Part shown: one piece after another, positions 22,900-33,424 of the stretch
How the letters are laid out: the number at the start of each line of letters is the position of its first letter
How positions within the stretch are numbered: position 1 is the first letter of the stretch
DNA from: Deroplatys truncata
Lineage: Eukaryota > Arthropoda > Insecta > Mantodea > Mantidae
DNA: 64,000 nucleotides
Direction of reading: 5' to 3'
NCBI GenBank assembly: GCA_030765065.1
Contig: CM060987.1
Span: forward strand, 73,418,557 to 73,482,556
Notes under the pieces: model-generated
Database searches by the model: none
The model's input: only the letters and a program-made list of their open reading frames with translations
Told to the model about the DNA's origin: nothing
Program-made: the position numbers and the translations under genes

Positions 22900-23520
22900 A
22901 CTACAACAGAAATATCACCACCGTCGTTTTCTTTTGCAAGACTTTCCACTTTCATATTCTTCAGATATTTTCGTTTCATCGTCTTCAGTCTTCTCCTTCT
23001 CTGTCACTATATTCCCTAACTTGGATTACAAAACCTTCTATGACATTTTCAAACAGGCCTTTTTGTTGTTCTTCAATATATTTGTCTTCCTACGTAATAA
23101 CGTGTTGACAGGCATTTTTCCACTTTTCCATGCTAATGTCGTAAACATGTTAGCAAGCTTAATAAATAACATCTGATTTAATAGGGTGTTCTACCCAGCT
23201 ACCCAGATGAGTTCTACTCGATTAAGACCCGATGAATAGGGCGGTAATCGGAGAACACTGTGTGCATAGCCTACAAACTATCAATGTAAATTTTCGGAAC
23301 AGGCTTTGACCCTTACTTAGGCTGAAAAGCTCCAAACTTAGAATCTTTTCATGCAACGGGGTAATTCCTGCATATTATTTGGTATGAGACGTTGGTGCCT
23401 TTTCCAACTGCACAGTATGGTACGGTGCGTTATCAATCACCAAAACAGATCTGGGAGGCAAGTTAGGAATTAGTTTTTCCTTTAGCCATTTTTTTTTATT
23501 TTGTATTTTTTCCCATTTTT
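22900..23520 (-). pseudogene. IS630/Tc1-superfamily transposase relic (C-terminal two thirds)
   Basis: The minus strand from 23500 reads KWLKEKLIPNLPPRSVLVIDNAPYH, the middle catalytic Asp motif (VIDNAPYH) of a transposase family common in insects. Shifted frames follow: LEKAPTSHTK, VLRLPPY..GLNRVELIW (third catalytic residue, Glu) and a C-terminal helical stretch (WKNACQHVI..EDKYIEEQ..GLFENVIE.FVIQV). The 5' part with the first Asp is absent. A SINE-A insertion lies immediately upstream in the gene's direction. This is the same family as the relic at 46.39-47.58 kb. Confidence 0.65.
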
Positions 23521-23528
23521 TTTTATTC

Positions 23529-23772
23529 GTCCTCCGTGGTGTTGTGGTTACCATGCTAGCCTCTATTTTTTGGCATAAAAAACCTTAGCATGGCTTCCTT
23601 CGGAAGGGAAGTAAAGCCGGGGGTCCCGTGTCGTAGATTTACGGTACCTAAAAGAACCTCAAGCCTGATAAATGGCCTCTGGGTAAAATATCCGATCTTT
23701 CACGCCCAATATAGAATGGGACGCTAAGGACCACAGTACTTAAAGAGCGTCCATAAATAAAACTCAATTTAA
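23529..23772 (+). repeat. SINE-A copy 3
   Basis: GTCCTCCGTGGTGTTGTGG head, but the B-box segment is deleted (CTAGCCTCTATTTTTTGGC), so internal promotion is probably lost. The body and AAATAAAACTCAATTTAATTT tail are normal. A T-rich duplication (TTTCCCAT at 23509 and 23773) is a possible TSD. Confidence 0.85.
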
Positions 23773-23897
23773 TTTCCCATCATTTTGTAGTATATTAGCC
23801 TTTTTTATTTTAACATAAAAATTCACAGAAGGCAAGAACCTCCAATAAACACACCAAAATACACAATATATACAATCCAAGTTTAATTACAGAAACA

Positions 23898-24150
23898 CAG
23901 GGCGTTATTTAGGAGGGCAGGGGTCAATTGCCCCTCCCCCTAAGTTACAAGAAATAATTAGGTCACATTATTGCTCTCCGAAAGAAACATTACGGCATCT
24001 GTACTTTTAAAACAAATATTTCACGTTTAATAACTAAGATTCTTTTCTTTTAGGTCAAATATATCGTTAAAATCCACCTTAAAATTCGGGAAACTGCTCC
24101 AAGCAATCTCCCGCCACCCCCCCCATGCAGAAACTGAAATGACGCTCCTA
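23898..24150. mobile_element. hAT-like MITE (about 252 bp)
   Basis: Bounded by a perfect 8-9 bp duplication, ACAGAAACA (23889-23897 and 24150-24158). The ends are imperfect inverted repeats: CAGGGCGTTATTTAGGAGG against TAGGAGCGTCATTTCAG on the other strand. Further internal complementarity is seen (GGAGGGCA...TGCCCCTCC at 23913-23937). There is no coding capacity. The 8-bp duplication and CAG-type start fit hAT; the superfamily is an inference. Confidence 0.65.
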
Positions 24151-24158
24151 CAGAAACA

Positions 24159-24373
24159 TAAGTAACTAATTTATAAACAGAAAGTTCAAGATAGCATAAA
24201 ATCATAAAAAGACGGCTGGCAAGAGAGATGTTACTCGGACTACTGCTGCCGCTAGACCGAACTGATTGCACTTAATGCGCATGCCCGAGAATTGGGACAC
24301 GCTCACTGTCCAAATAACCAGTACGCATCCAGGCTTCACCGGTACAGAACCATCTCCCTACTGTACGATCAAA
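24159..24373. other. short spacer, unassigned
   Basis: Sequence between the MITE and the Tc1 element. Nothing was recognised. Confidence 0.3.
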
Positions 24374-24375
24374 TA

Positions 24376-25560
24376 CACTATGTGATCAAAAGTATCCGGA
24401 CACCCCCCAAAACATACGTTTTTCATCTTAGGTGCATTGTGCTGCCTGGTACTTATTATCGGCGACCTCAGTAGTCATTAGATATCGTGAAACAGCAGAA
24501 TGGGACGCTCCGTGGAACTCACGGACTTCGAACGGGGTCAAGTGATTGGGTGTCACTTGTGTCAAAGTCTGTACGCGAGATTTCCACATTCCTAAACATC
24601 CTTAGGTCCACTGTTTCCGATGTGATAGTGAAGTGGAAACGTGAAGGGACATGTACAGCACAAAAGCGTACAGAGCCCGTCGACATTTGAAGAGGGTCGT
24701 AAAGAGTAATAGGCAGACATATATCCAGACCATCACACAGGAATTCCAAACTGCATCAGGATCCACTCCAAGTACTATGGCAGTCAGGCGTGAGGTGACA
24801 AAACCTTGGATTCCATGGTCGAGCGGCTTCTCATAAGCCACACATCACGCAGGAAAATTCCAAACGACGCCTCGCTTGGTGTAAGGAGCGTCAACATTAC
24901 ACGATTGAACAGTGGCAAAATGTTGTGTGGAGTGACGAATCACGGTACACAATGTGGCGATCCGATGGCAGGGTGTGGATATGGCGAATGCCCGGTGAAC
25001 GTCATCTGCCAGCGTGTGTAGTGCCAACAGTGAAATTTGGAGGTGGTGGTGGTGTTATGGTGTGGTCGTGCTTTTTCTGGAGGGAGCTTGCACACCTTGT
25101 TGTTTTGCGTGGCACGATCACAGCGCAGACCTACATTGATATTTTAAGCACCTTCTTGCTTCCCACTGTTGAAGAGCAATTCGGGAATGGCGATTGCATC
25201 TTTCAACACGATCGAGCACCTGTTCATACTGCACGAGCTGTGGCGGAGTGGTTACACGACAATAACATCCCTGTAATGGACTGGCCTGCACAGAGTCCTG
25301 ACTTGAATCCTATAGAATACCTTTGGGATGTTTTGAAACGCCGACTTCGTGCCAGGTCTCACCGACCTACATCGATACCTCTCATCAGTTCCACACTCCG
25401 TGAAGAATGGGCTGCCATTCCCCAAGAAATCTTCCTGATTGAAAGTATGCCTGCGAGAGTGAACGCTGTCATCAAGTCTAAGGGTGGGCCAACACAATAT
25501 TGACTTCCAGCATTACCGTCATTTTCACCCAGGTGTCCGGATACTTTTGATCACGTAGTG
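24376..25560 (+). mobile_element. Tc1-family DNA transposon, 1185 bp
   Basis: Flanked by TA dinucleotides (24374-24375 and 25561-25562), as expected for Tc1/mariner target duplication. The 29-bp terminal inverted repeats (24376-24404 and 25532-25560; outer sequence CACTAtGTGATC / CACTAcGTGATC) differ at one position. The length is close to the family's usual 1.2-1.6 kb. The near-identical termini and readable transposase suggest one of the younger insertions here. Confidence 0.95.
24500..25503 (+). pseudogene. Tc1-type transposase, frameshifted, catalytic triad visible
   Basis: Reading begins MGRSVELTDFERGQVIG (helix-turn-helix, ATG at 24500). Frameshifts near 24560 and 24670 and another before 24925 break the DNA-binding half (SVREISTFLN..RSTVSDVIVKWKREG, the second HTH). 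From 24925 a clean 192-codon frame to TGA carries all three acidic residues: WSDESRY, FQHDRAPVHTA and NPIEYLWD. There are 34 residues between the second Asp and the Glu, the DD34E signature of Tc1. The frameshifts make it non-autonomous as it stands. Confidence 0.93.
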
Positions 25561-25760
25561 TATGTAACACATTTGAATCAATTGAGACCATCCATTGCGA
25601 CATTAAAGACTGCAGCAACATTACGATTGGGACAAGAACCTGCTTGGGTGCTTTAACCTTTCTCCTTGCAACAAAATACTCTTTGGACAAGTACAAAGTT
25701 TTACAAAGAATTGTCCTTTTTCACATTTAAAATTGAACACATTCAGTAAACAATAAAAAG

Positions 25761-25812
<52 letters not shown>
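25761..25812. repeat. compound (TA)n(TG)n microsatellite
   Basis: About 11 TA units passing directly into about 15 TG units. Confidence 0.9.
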
Positions 25813-25815
<3 letters not shown>

Positions 25816-25819
25816 TCTC

Positions 25820-27940
25820 GGTGACTTTCTATAAATCTGTAATTGGTTCAGGTGGCACAAATGATGAAATGCTTAGTAGCTTTGAAATATTAATTGCTAT
25901 CTACAGCTGTGTAGCAGAGTTTTTAATAACTACTATAAACTTCAAAATAATTGTTTTGTAAAATACTATAAAAATTAAGTGATATGAAGCAAATAAACCA
26001 GAACAATTTTAAATGCATGACAATGGAGTCGTAATTAACTATAATACAAACCTTATCAGAAAAATTGACACATTTTTAAGAAGTTAAATATATTTAAATT
26101 GTAGCTCATTTTCTCCCTCTCCTATTTGTATTTCTCTCTCCATTGTTAAGTAATTTTGGCACGCATATTCTCTTTTAAAAATAAATACATTCCCTTCAAA
26201 AAGGTTTTCCTTGAATTTTCCTAAAGGCATTTAACCTACTAGAGGGACGATAACATATTTTGTTTACTTCTTTTTAGTCCTCTCCGCTATTAAATTACAC
26301 TTAAGTAGGAATTATTATAATACATTTTATTATTAAATGATGGTTGCAATATTAACTATACATGTTTGTATATTTACTTATATTCTGGCTTTTTACAAGA
26401 TTCGCTAACAGGTAACCTTACTAGGAGGGAGGAATGTAATGTTGATACACAAAATAGAATCAAGTGTTATTTCTGAAGATTTAGTTATCTAATAAAATAA
26501 ATGACAACAATATCAACAAATTTTGGGACTTCAACAAGATTGTTTTAATCTACTGAAATTCTCATAGGAAGTTTTCTCCAAGTTCCCCAAACGTTCTTCA
26601 GTAATCTTAGGTGTAAAGTTGATTTTCTTGTAATCACAGCATCAACAATATTCTTCTCATTCGTTTAAGTATTGTGTTCTAACTTTTACATAAATGCTTT
26701 ACCACATTTAACCGCACCATTTTTTTCCCTTCTTACTACTTCAATAACCTCTTCGATCATTTGTTCCAAGTATTTTCTTGGGTAGCATCCGGATAAAAGA
26801 AATTTAGTTTCCCAATAAAGACTCCATTAACTCAATTTTTTTCTTGTATTTGTATTGGAATTAACTTACTACTGCTAACTTTACTATTTACAACCCTGAT
26901 TATACAACACATTACACGCTTTATTATATTAAGTGCGTTTTCAAATTCCGCAAAATGAAAATATCTGGGTTACATATCGACCGAGTTATCAGACCAAATT
27001 AGGAGTGCAGTTTAATTCAAAATGGCTGGCAAATAAGAAACTAGTTTCAAAATTCCTTCATGAATATGTAGAGCTTAGTTTTCAAGATTCTTACAAGACA
27101 ATTCAAACTATTTGAAAATCTCCGTACTTGAGAGAAGCTAAATAAAGAAGAGTATCAGTAACAGAATTAGGACAACAAGCTGCTTGCATACTGCCGTTCA
27201 TGTTTTCCTCTTTGTAACAAGTTTAAGAAAAACTTCAGCACCTCTGGGGAAAAAAAGGTGGACGAAAATGAGGTTACAGATGAAGTATGAAATCATTTCT
27301 CCATTTTTTTGGACTATATATTTTTTTATCTCTCAAAATTGCCTCATTGATTTTATCGGAAGAAATATTTGTTCAATGATCCTTTTTCGCGCGTACTATA
27401 TAGCAGATTAGTCATTTAGCTTTCTTGAACTAAGTCAAATTCTGAAATATTAACTTCGGGTAAAGAATCTGGAGAGGGACCATAATATAGAGCATACAGC
27501 TTTACAACCAAATAACAAATTTAGTATAAGTTGTATTTTTTAAAAGGAAGCCTTTTCTATAAATACCTGTATAATTGAAAATAAGAATATTTCCTTAGTG
27601 CTAACTAAGCTTGTAATGTTCCATACCGATGTAGTGTTTTCAGATTATTTGTCCTGTTGATGGAGTGCGTGTTAATATGCAGCTCAGTAGGCAGGAGTGA
27701 ACCGGTTCATACACTCCAGTGCAGTTCATCTCCGTTATTGGTTCCCAAAACTACAAGCCTCGTGATGTTTGTTATATTGCTGTAAGTCATTTGCTTTTAG
27801 AATTTCGGTATGGTTATTTTAATGTCAAGTTGACATTGAGTTAAAAAGACAAACATGCATCCATACTGTAACAAATAGTCCACTTCAAGAAAACGGCAGT
27901 GTTTATCGTTATTTTATTAGAGGCAAGCTTATTCACAATG
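25820..27940. other. no recognised feature
   Basis: 2.1 kb of AT-rich sequence. Frames of 60-75 codons at 26933-27115 and 27184-27411 were examined and match no family I know. 27660-27770 is GC-richer but unassigned. Confidence 0.35.
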
Positions 27941-27948
27941 TTCTTGTA

Positions 27949-28216
27949 CAGGATGAGACAAAAAACTACGAACCGGCTGCGCGGTGTTTTTTCTGTCCGC
28001 GTCCTCGACGCTCGTTGCCGTCTGCCGCTATCATAGAAAGACGCGGATGAAACCATACAACATATTTAAAACTACTTTTAAAGACTTTACTTACCAACTT
28101 TATGAAAGGAAATGCTGAAACTGGCCACCGTCGTTATCCATACATTTTTGGCACCTCTTTAGTAAACCATCATGGATAGTGATGGATAGCCGGTTCGTAG
28201 TTTTTTGGCTCACCTA
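27949..28216. mobile_element. MITE with ~28-bp inverted ends
   Basis: The left end CAGGATGAGACAAAAAACTA continues CGAACCGGCT (to 27978). The right end read on the minus strand is AGGTGAGCCAAAAAACTACG plus AACCGGCT (from 28188). The arms match over about 20 contiguous bases plus a shared TGAG core. TA flanks the left end (27947-27948) and overlaps the right end. It is about 265 bp with no coding capacity; the termini resemble Tc1/mariner-superfamily MITEs. Confidence 0.8.
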
Positions 28217-28224
28217 TATCTCTT

Positions 28225-28760
28225 GACCCTAGTTATATCTATTTCATTGTCACTTAGAGTTGGGACGGCCAAGATGCAAGATCCGATATGAACCTATTAA
28301 CCTTACAAGGTCTTCCTCTTTCGAATCGGAATGTGTTCCGTTTTTCAGAGTCTGAGATTTTCATTCTCTTCATCCTTGCAAATGGGAATAATAGAAATCC
28401 AAAACAACTAGGACTTTATATTAAGTTTAAGGAGTATTTTGTATCACTCACTACCCCTAATTTAACTAATTTTGGGAATATATCCTTTCAGACTCGTTTC
28501 CCGAAATTAACTATCTTGCTGTAAGGCCAAATTTGCCAATAGAGCTAAAAGTTAGGAAAAGCAAATGAATATATGGAGAAAGCAGATAAATATTAAGGGA
28601 AAATTAGGTTAAAGTGGTTAAAACAGACATGAAGAAAATTGGAGAAGACACGGGAAACGGGTAACTAGGCAAAAAAGTAAATAGTGGAAAATTATACTTC
28701 TCTATTATATATACAACGGAATGTTAAATATAAGGGAAGAGAAATATTAAGCAACTCCAT
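28225..28760. other. no recognised feature
   Basis: A 78-codon frame (28288-28524) matches nothing I recognise. The right part may be the 3' untranslated end of the minus-strand non-LTR element that follows. Confidence 0.3.
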
Positions 28761-31700
28761 TGTATTGTAAACATTGCATAAATTGTATTTAAGTTCAAGC
28801 TAGACAATAAATCATTCACTCACAATTGCAGAATTGCATTTTGCTGTTTCTTTTCATCACAGAAGCGGCATGCACATACATTAGCTTTACCCATCATACA
28901 AAGATGATCTCTTAGCGGGAAATGTGTAGTTAAGAGACTATAATTATTCTCAATTACTGTTTCCTTAACGTAAAAAGTCCTTTGGCTCATAAAGCAGAGA
29001 TTCCTATGAACTCTTTGGAATAGTTGTGCTCTGGAAGTGAATTCTTGAGCTTTCTTTTATTTCGTGTTCCCATTGTACTTCTGCATCCTTCAAGTAGGAT
29101 CTGAGACTCTATAAAACGGTTTTAAACAATAAAGACAAATGGACTTCATTTCACAAGGCAATATGCATTTCTGTACCTTCAATTCCCGCATGTCCTGGAA
29201 CCCACGTTAGGCAAAGTCTATTTTTCGCTTGTCTGTTCTATTTATACGCGCCTTTAACTACAATGATTACATCGGTGGCCTTTTAGCTTTGAAACATATT
29301 CCCTATTGGCAATGGTGTTAATTCGTATACAGTTTTCATTGGATTTCTGATTTTTCTTTGGGTTTTGCACTTTAAATCTCGCACACGTTCATATTCCAGA
29401 CTCTGGGGAGGATAGGGAATAATCTTCGCTAGAGAAAAATTCCCATCTCTAGCTGAGAATGGAGCTCCTAGCACAGTTGGCAGGTACTCAACCGACTGAA
29501 CTACGAGACCAGCCTAAAGTCGGTTGTGTTTGGCCAGTTTATTGATGATATGCTGACATCTCCAAACCATCCTTCAGTCAAGGATACAATAGCTTAAGAG
29601 CCTTTAAAGCTACTTGACCGTCCGACCATATATAGATCATTATAACCTTATTGATATCTTCAGATGCACAAATTTCTGTTGCATGGATTTTAGTTTGGAA
29701 TATGAATGCACTGAAGCTTTTGAAAGGGTAAACTTAGATCAAAATGCATCCATAACAGCCTTTTCATTCATTGTTTGGCATATGATTACTATTTCCGATA
29801 TTGGGATTTCCAATTCTCCAGCTATGAAGTCCAGTAGAACCACTATAAAAGAACACTCAAAGTTGATTTTATTTGACATAAAATCAAATACGTTTATAAT
29901 ATGATTGTTTTGGAATGTTTTATAAATTCCCACATGTCTCTTCAGGTCCCCAGGTTTAAATATTTTATTCCGCTGCAGTCTTAAGGCGTTAACCAGTGAC
30001 TCCTTCATTACCTGCAGATGTAGTGGAGTAATTGCCTCCTTGGCTACAGCTGGGCAAGTGCTAAATGTTACCAGTAATACACAAGCAAGCAATTCTTTGT
30101 ATTTTAGTCAGCGAAGCTTTCGCTGCCTTTTGCTGTACATAGTATGGTCACTAGTGAGGCATAAATAACCGTAGGTTTTATTATAGTCGCATATGTCCAA
30201 TAAAGTCATGTGGGGTTTTAAACCCAATGTTTTTCCTACAAGCTTAGAGCATTTTTGCATTGCTGTTAAGATTCTAATACAGGTTCCTTTTAATTACTAT
30301 TTACAAGTAAGGGTCTGATCCAACAGACCCAAATATTTTCCTTGGTCTGCTAATTCCAAAGCTGTTTCACCTAGAGTTTGAGCCTTTAACATAAGATTTT
30401 TCTCCTTTTGAATGTTACCTTGTTGGTTTTATTTAGATTCACATTCAAACTCTCCTTTATATAGGATTCATATATTGTATTTAGGGCATATTGTAATAAA
30501 ATGGATAATATAGTGTCATCATTTCCCCTTATAAGTGTTACTAGGACATTAGCATAAAATTATACACCATATTGTAGCGAAACTACACCGAGACCCAAAC
30601 CAGGGACGAGGAAATTCTGCAACTGATCAGAAAGTTTTGAAATTAGGGTAGGTCGGGAATCGGTTACAGTAGAATGCTGTGTTTTTAGTAAGCATAAAAA
30701 AGCAATATCCGCTACCCAAAGTGGTCAAAGTGGCAGTATCGCTCAGCGTCTCAGTCCCTCTGCCAGAAGTCCTGTCGCTGTCGTCGCCCATGTCACCGGG
30801 GTCGTTAATACTTATTTTGTGAACATCAAGACCAGCGAGACTCTCAAAGCTATGTGCGTTTGTTGAAGTGGCTAGGATAGACCCTTAGAGCCGATGGGGC
30901 ATAATGCAAATGGACTCAGTCTTAGTTAATCTGTGCTTCGATCTTCTCATCCTCCAAACTTCAGTAAGTACTCTTTACTCTATGCTACCCTCCTGTGTAA
31001 AATCCGGCCTTAAACAGCTCGGGTTGCTACAATATTCTGTCATAGCTAGCTTTTCAAAAAGTTCATCAACCACCAAGGTCCATAGCAGGGGTGATAAAAT
31101 TCCATTTTGCGGCTTTCCCTGTCATCCCTAATACAAGTTGATTCATTTTCTAGCTTTGCTATGATTCCGCGATATTGCTGCATAGACGTTATCCACTGCA
31201 CAAAGATGGGTGGGTGTTACTGCCTCTCTTTCAGCAGCACATCCTATGGATTGATGGGTATCAAAAGCACCTTTTATGTCCAAAAATATATTATAAGCAA
31301 TTTTTGCATATAAGGGTCCTGTCAGTTTTTGTTACAAGACTGTTCAGAGCTGCTACGGCAGATTTGTCAGCTTGATAGGCAAATAGTGAAGACTGAAGTG
31401 GTGTTTCTAATTATAAATTTGCTTTTAGTATACCTGACTAACATTATCTCAATCGCTTTTAGAATAAAGTAACCTAGACTTATGTAGCAATATAATTTCG
31501 GCTCTTCTAACCTTAGAAAGCCACACTACATATCTCAAGGCTTCAGAGAGAAGCTAGCGCTAAAGGTATCTGTGATTGTGGTGTGCAAAACATTTAAAAC
31601 GCTTTGAAGTAGCGCAGGAAAGTTGCCTTCTCCTCCGGCAGATTTAAAAGGTTTAAAAGAGCCAATGTCCCATTTAATTCGTTCTGAAGTGAGGTTACCT

Positions 31701-32250
31701 TTTGAAAGACTTAACCCAATTCAGGAGTACCGTCTCAGTTCTTCCCAAATATTACTCTACAATCAGCAAGATGAGTATCAAGCAGTGGTAATGTCGTTTC
31801 TTCCTTATCCTGGGGGTATCTTCCATCAAGCTTTTCTTTTAAAGAATCTGTTCCATTAAGTGGTCTTTGGAGAGTACCTTAAGGATACGAACTATTTCAG
31901 GCATGTAATTTATGCCTTCACAAAAGCTTTTCCATGGCTTTATTTTAGACCTGCTTAGTTCAGGTTGTGATTTGTCAGAGCAAGTTTATACCCAATCCAA
32001 TTATCTGTTTCGTTAGCCTTATTCCAAAGGTACTGTATGTTTCTTTGAAATTTGGGCATTTTTTTCAAGAATGGAAAACATTCTGACTTGTATTTTAATC
32101 GGATAGCAGTTCTCATAAGCACTAGCAATGAGCCTTTTTTAAGCTGCATAGATATATACTCAAAATCTATCAAAGATTTTATAGGCTGACTAGGATCCTC
32201 GACATCTCACTTAAGGCATTCCTGCAGTGTGGATAAATTGTCTTACCTCT
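28760..32250 (-). pseudogene. non-LTR retrotransposon ORF2 relic (Jockey/R1-like, RT plus RNase H)
   Basis: Read right to left on the minus strand in many short frames. 32.17-31.96 kb: a pre-RT segment (NKANETDNWIGYKLALTNHN). 31.85-31.62 kb: KWDIGSFKPFKSAGG..NFPALLQ. Near 31.36 kb: FAYQADKSAVAALNSLV. 31.29-31.26 kb: IFLDIKGAFD, RT motif A. 31.13-31.08 kb: G.PQ.GILSPLLW, RT motif B. 30.2-30.1 kb: the KPTVIYASLV and K.QRIACLCITG segments. 29.65-29.52 kb: RNase H (SDGQVALKAL, LAKHNR). 29.24-29.17 kb: LTWVPGHAGIEG. 29.0-28.85 kb: LTTHFPLRDHL..MG and a Cys-rich tail. An SINE-like insert separates the last two RNase H pieces. The clade is uncertain. Confidence 0.8.
29260..29515 (-). repeat. SINE-like insert within RNase H region (minus)
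   Basis: The minus strand reads TCGTAGTTCAGTCGGTTGAG (tRNA D-arm/A-box-like), then ACCTGCCAACTGTGC and a body with GATGGGAATTTTTCTC. It lies exactly between two RNase H fragments that are contiguous in intact relatives (LAKHNR and the WVPGH motif), so it inserted into the retrotransposon. No clear TSD was found, so the ends are approximate. Confidence 0.6.
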
Positions 32251-32479
32251 AATGTTGGAGGTGACGACTCCAAATCACCGGGGAAGTGGACAATCATTAC
32301 GTCTTGTCTTCCTCCTGGTGTCGGCACCTCTGACATTGCTGAAGCAATATCTCTAGACATATATTCTTTAACGGAGGAAGAGTATAAACTGTCCTAATTA
32401 CTTTTATATACCAGGTGGAAGGGAGGACATTACATGATCTTAAACCAGTTACAACTATCATTATTTGGAACGTATTTTT

Positions 32480-33420
32480 ATAACTTGATTTTTCTTTCTG
32501 TGACCATTTTCTGCGGAGATATTTTAGGTTTTTCGAGAATATAAAACGCACACATTGGCAACGTTGTGCAGCGCACGGTAACCGAACGATAGCTGCGAGC
32601 GCAGTTGGCTCTCCCTGTCGAAACCAGAAGTAGGTCAACGCGTAAGCAGGTTTCACTTTCGATGGCGCTTGGTTCATGAGTGTAGATAAACATTTCGTGT
32701 ATTCCTGCCCATACGTTCACAGCAAATCACTGTTGAAAATAGTTTTCCCTGGTGTTGTGAAGATTTTCTTCCGCTCTGTATGGGTATTATGAACATTTAA
32801 AATTCTATTTTTGTAAAGGTAGCTTTGTCTGTTGCCATACTTAATTGTGGCATCTCTGCACCTTGTTTTAGGAACCAATTGACGAAAACCAGCCTAGACG
32901 CGTAATCCGCTCCTGTAAGACACTGTACTCGTTGGATATGATACCGTCGCAATAACTGTTCTTTCAGCGTCCTGAGAACAAACCAATGGGACACGCCGAC
33001 CGTGCGACTATTCTCCGACTACTGCTGCTGGAATGTTCAATTACAAGATTTAAAATTGCTTCCTCCTCGGCGACGGTATTTCATGCTCTCCCTCCTTCGT
33101 GTGCTGGAAAATTGAGTTTTGTTTATAGACGCTCTTTAACTAATATGGTTCCTAGCGTCCATTCTATTTTGGGCCTGAAAGACCGGAAATTTTGCTCAGA
33201 GGTCTCTATCAATCATGAAGTTCTTTTACGTTCTACGACACAGGACCACCGGTTTTACATCCCTTCCGGAGGAAGCCATGCTAAGGATTTTACGCCCGAA
33301 AAATCCATTGCCGTCTGCCGGGTTTGAGCCTGCGACCTCGGGAATAGGAGGCTAGCATGGTATCCCTAGACCACGGAGGCCGACTTCGTGTGCTGGCTGC
33401 ACTCTCCCTGAGGCTTGCAA
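32480..33420 (-). pseudogene. Tc1/mariner-superfamily transposase relic, split by a SINE
   Basis: The minus strand from 33066 reads AEEEAILNLVIEHSSSSSRRI, then a shift to LRTLKEQLLRRYHIQRVQ (second DNA-binding helix and linker). Next come LTGADYASRLVFVNWFLKQ and TDKATFT, where the usual first catalytic Asp-Glu pair reads D-K. VNVWAGI-like (VWAGIHEMF) and FWFRQGEPTAL (expected WFQQDGA.AH, so the second Asp is lost) follow. The catalytic C-terminus is missing. Upstream sequence may resume beyond SINE-A copy 4. It is a family common in insect genomes, different from the 24.4-kb Tc1. Confidence 0.6.
33108..33383 (-). repeat. SINE-A copy 4 (minus)
   Basis: The minus strand begins GGCCTCCGTGGTCTAGGG and has GCGGGTTTGAGCC-like boxes in diverged form (CGGGTTTGAGCC is the complement of the GGCTCAAACCCG region). 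The body is CTTCCTCCGGAAGG and the tail AATTGAGTTTTG reversed. Flanked by a perfect 13-bp TSD, CTTCGTGTGCTGG (33095-33107 and 33384-33396), the clearest insertion signature in the window. It sits at the 5' end of the mariner-type relic. Confidence 0.92.
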
Positions 33421-33424
33421 GATT

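Noticed and set aside
25813-25822. ACTT-repeat remnant after the TA/TG microsatellite (TGAAATCTCGGT)
   Set aside because: Only 12 bases match the reverse of the repeat's ACCGAGATTTCA block; flanking sequence shows no further similarity.
32297-32677. 126-codon minus-strand frame as an independent gene
   Set aside because: Its first part is a shifted frame of the mariner-type relic (FWFRQGEPTAL) and the rest is unrelated sequence; no continuous family match.
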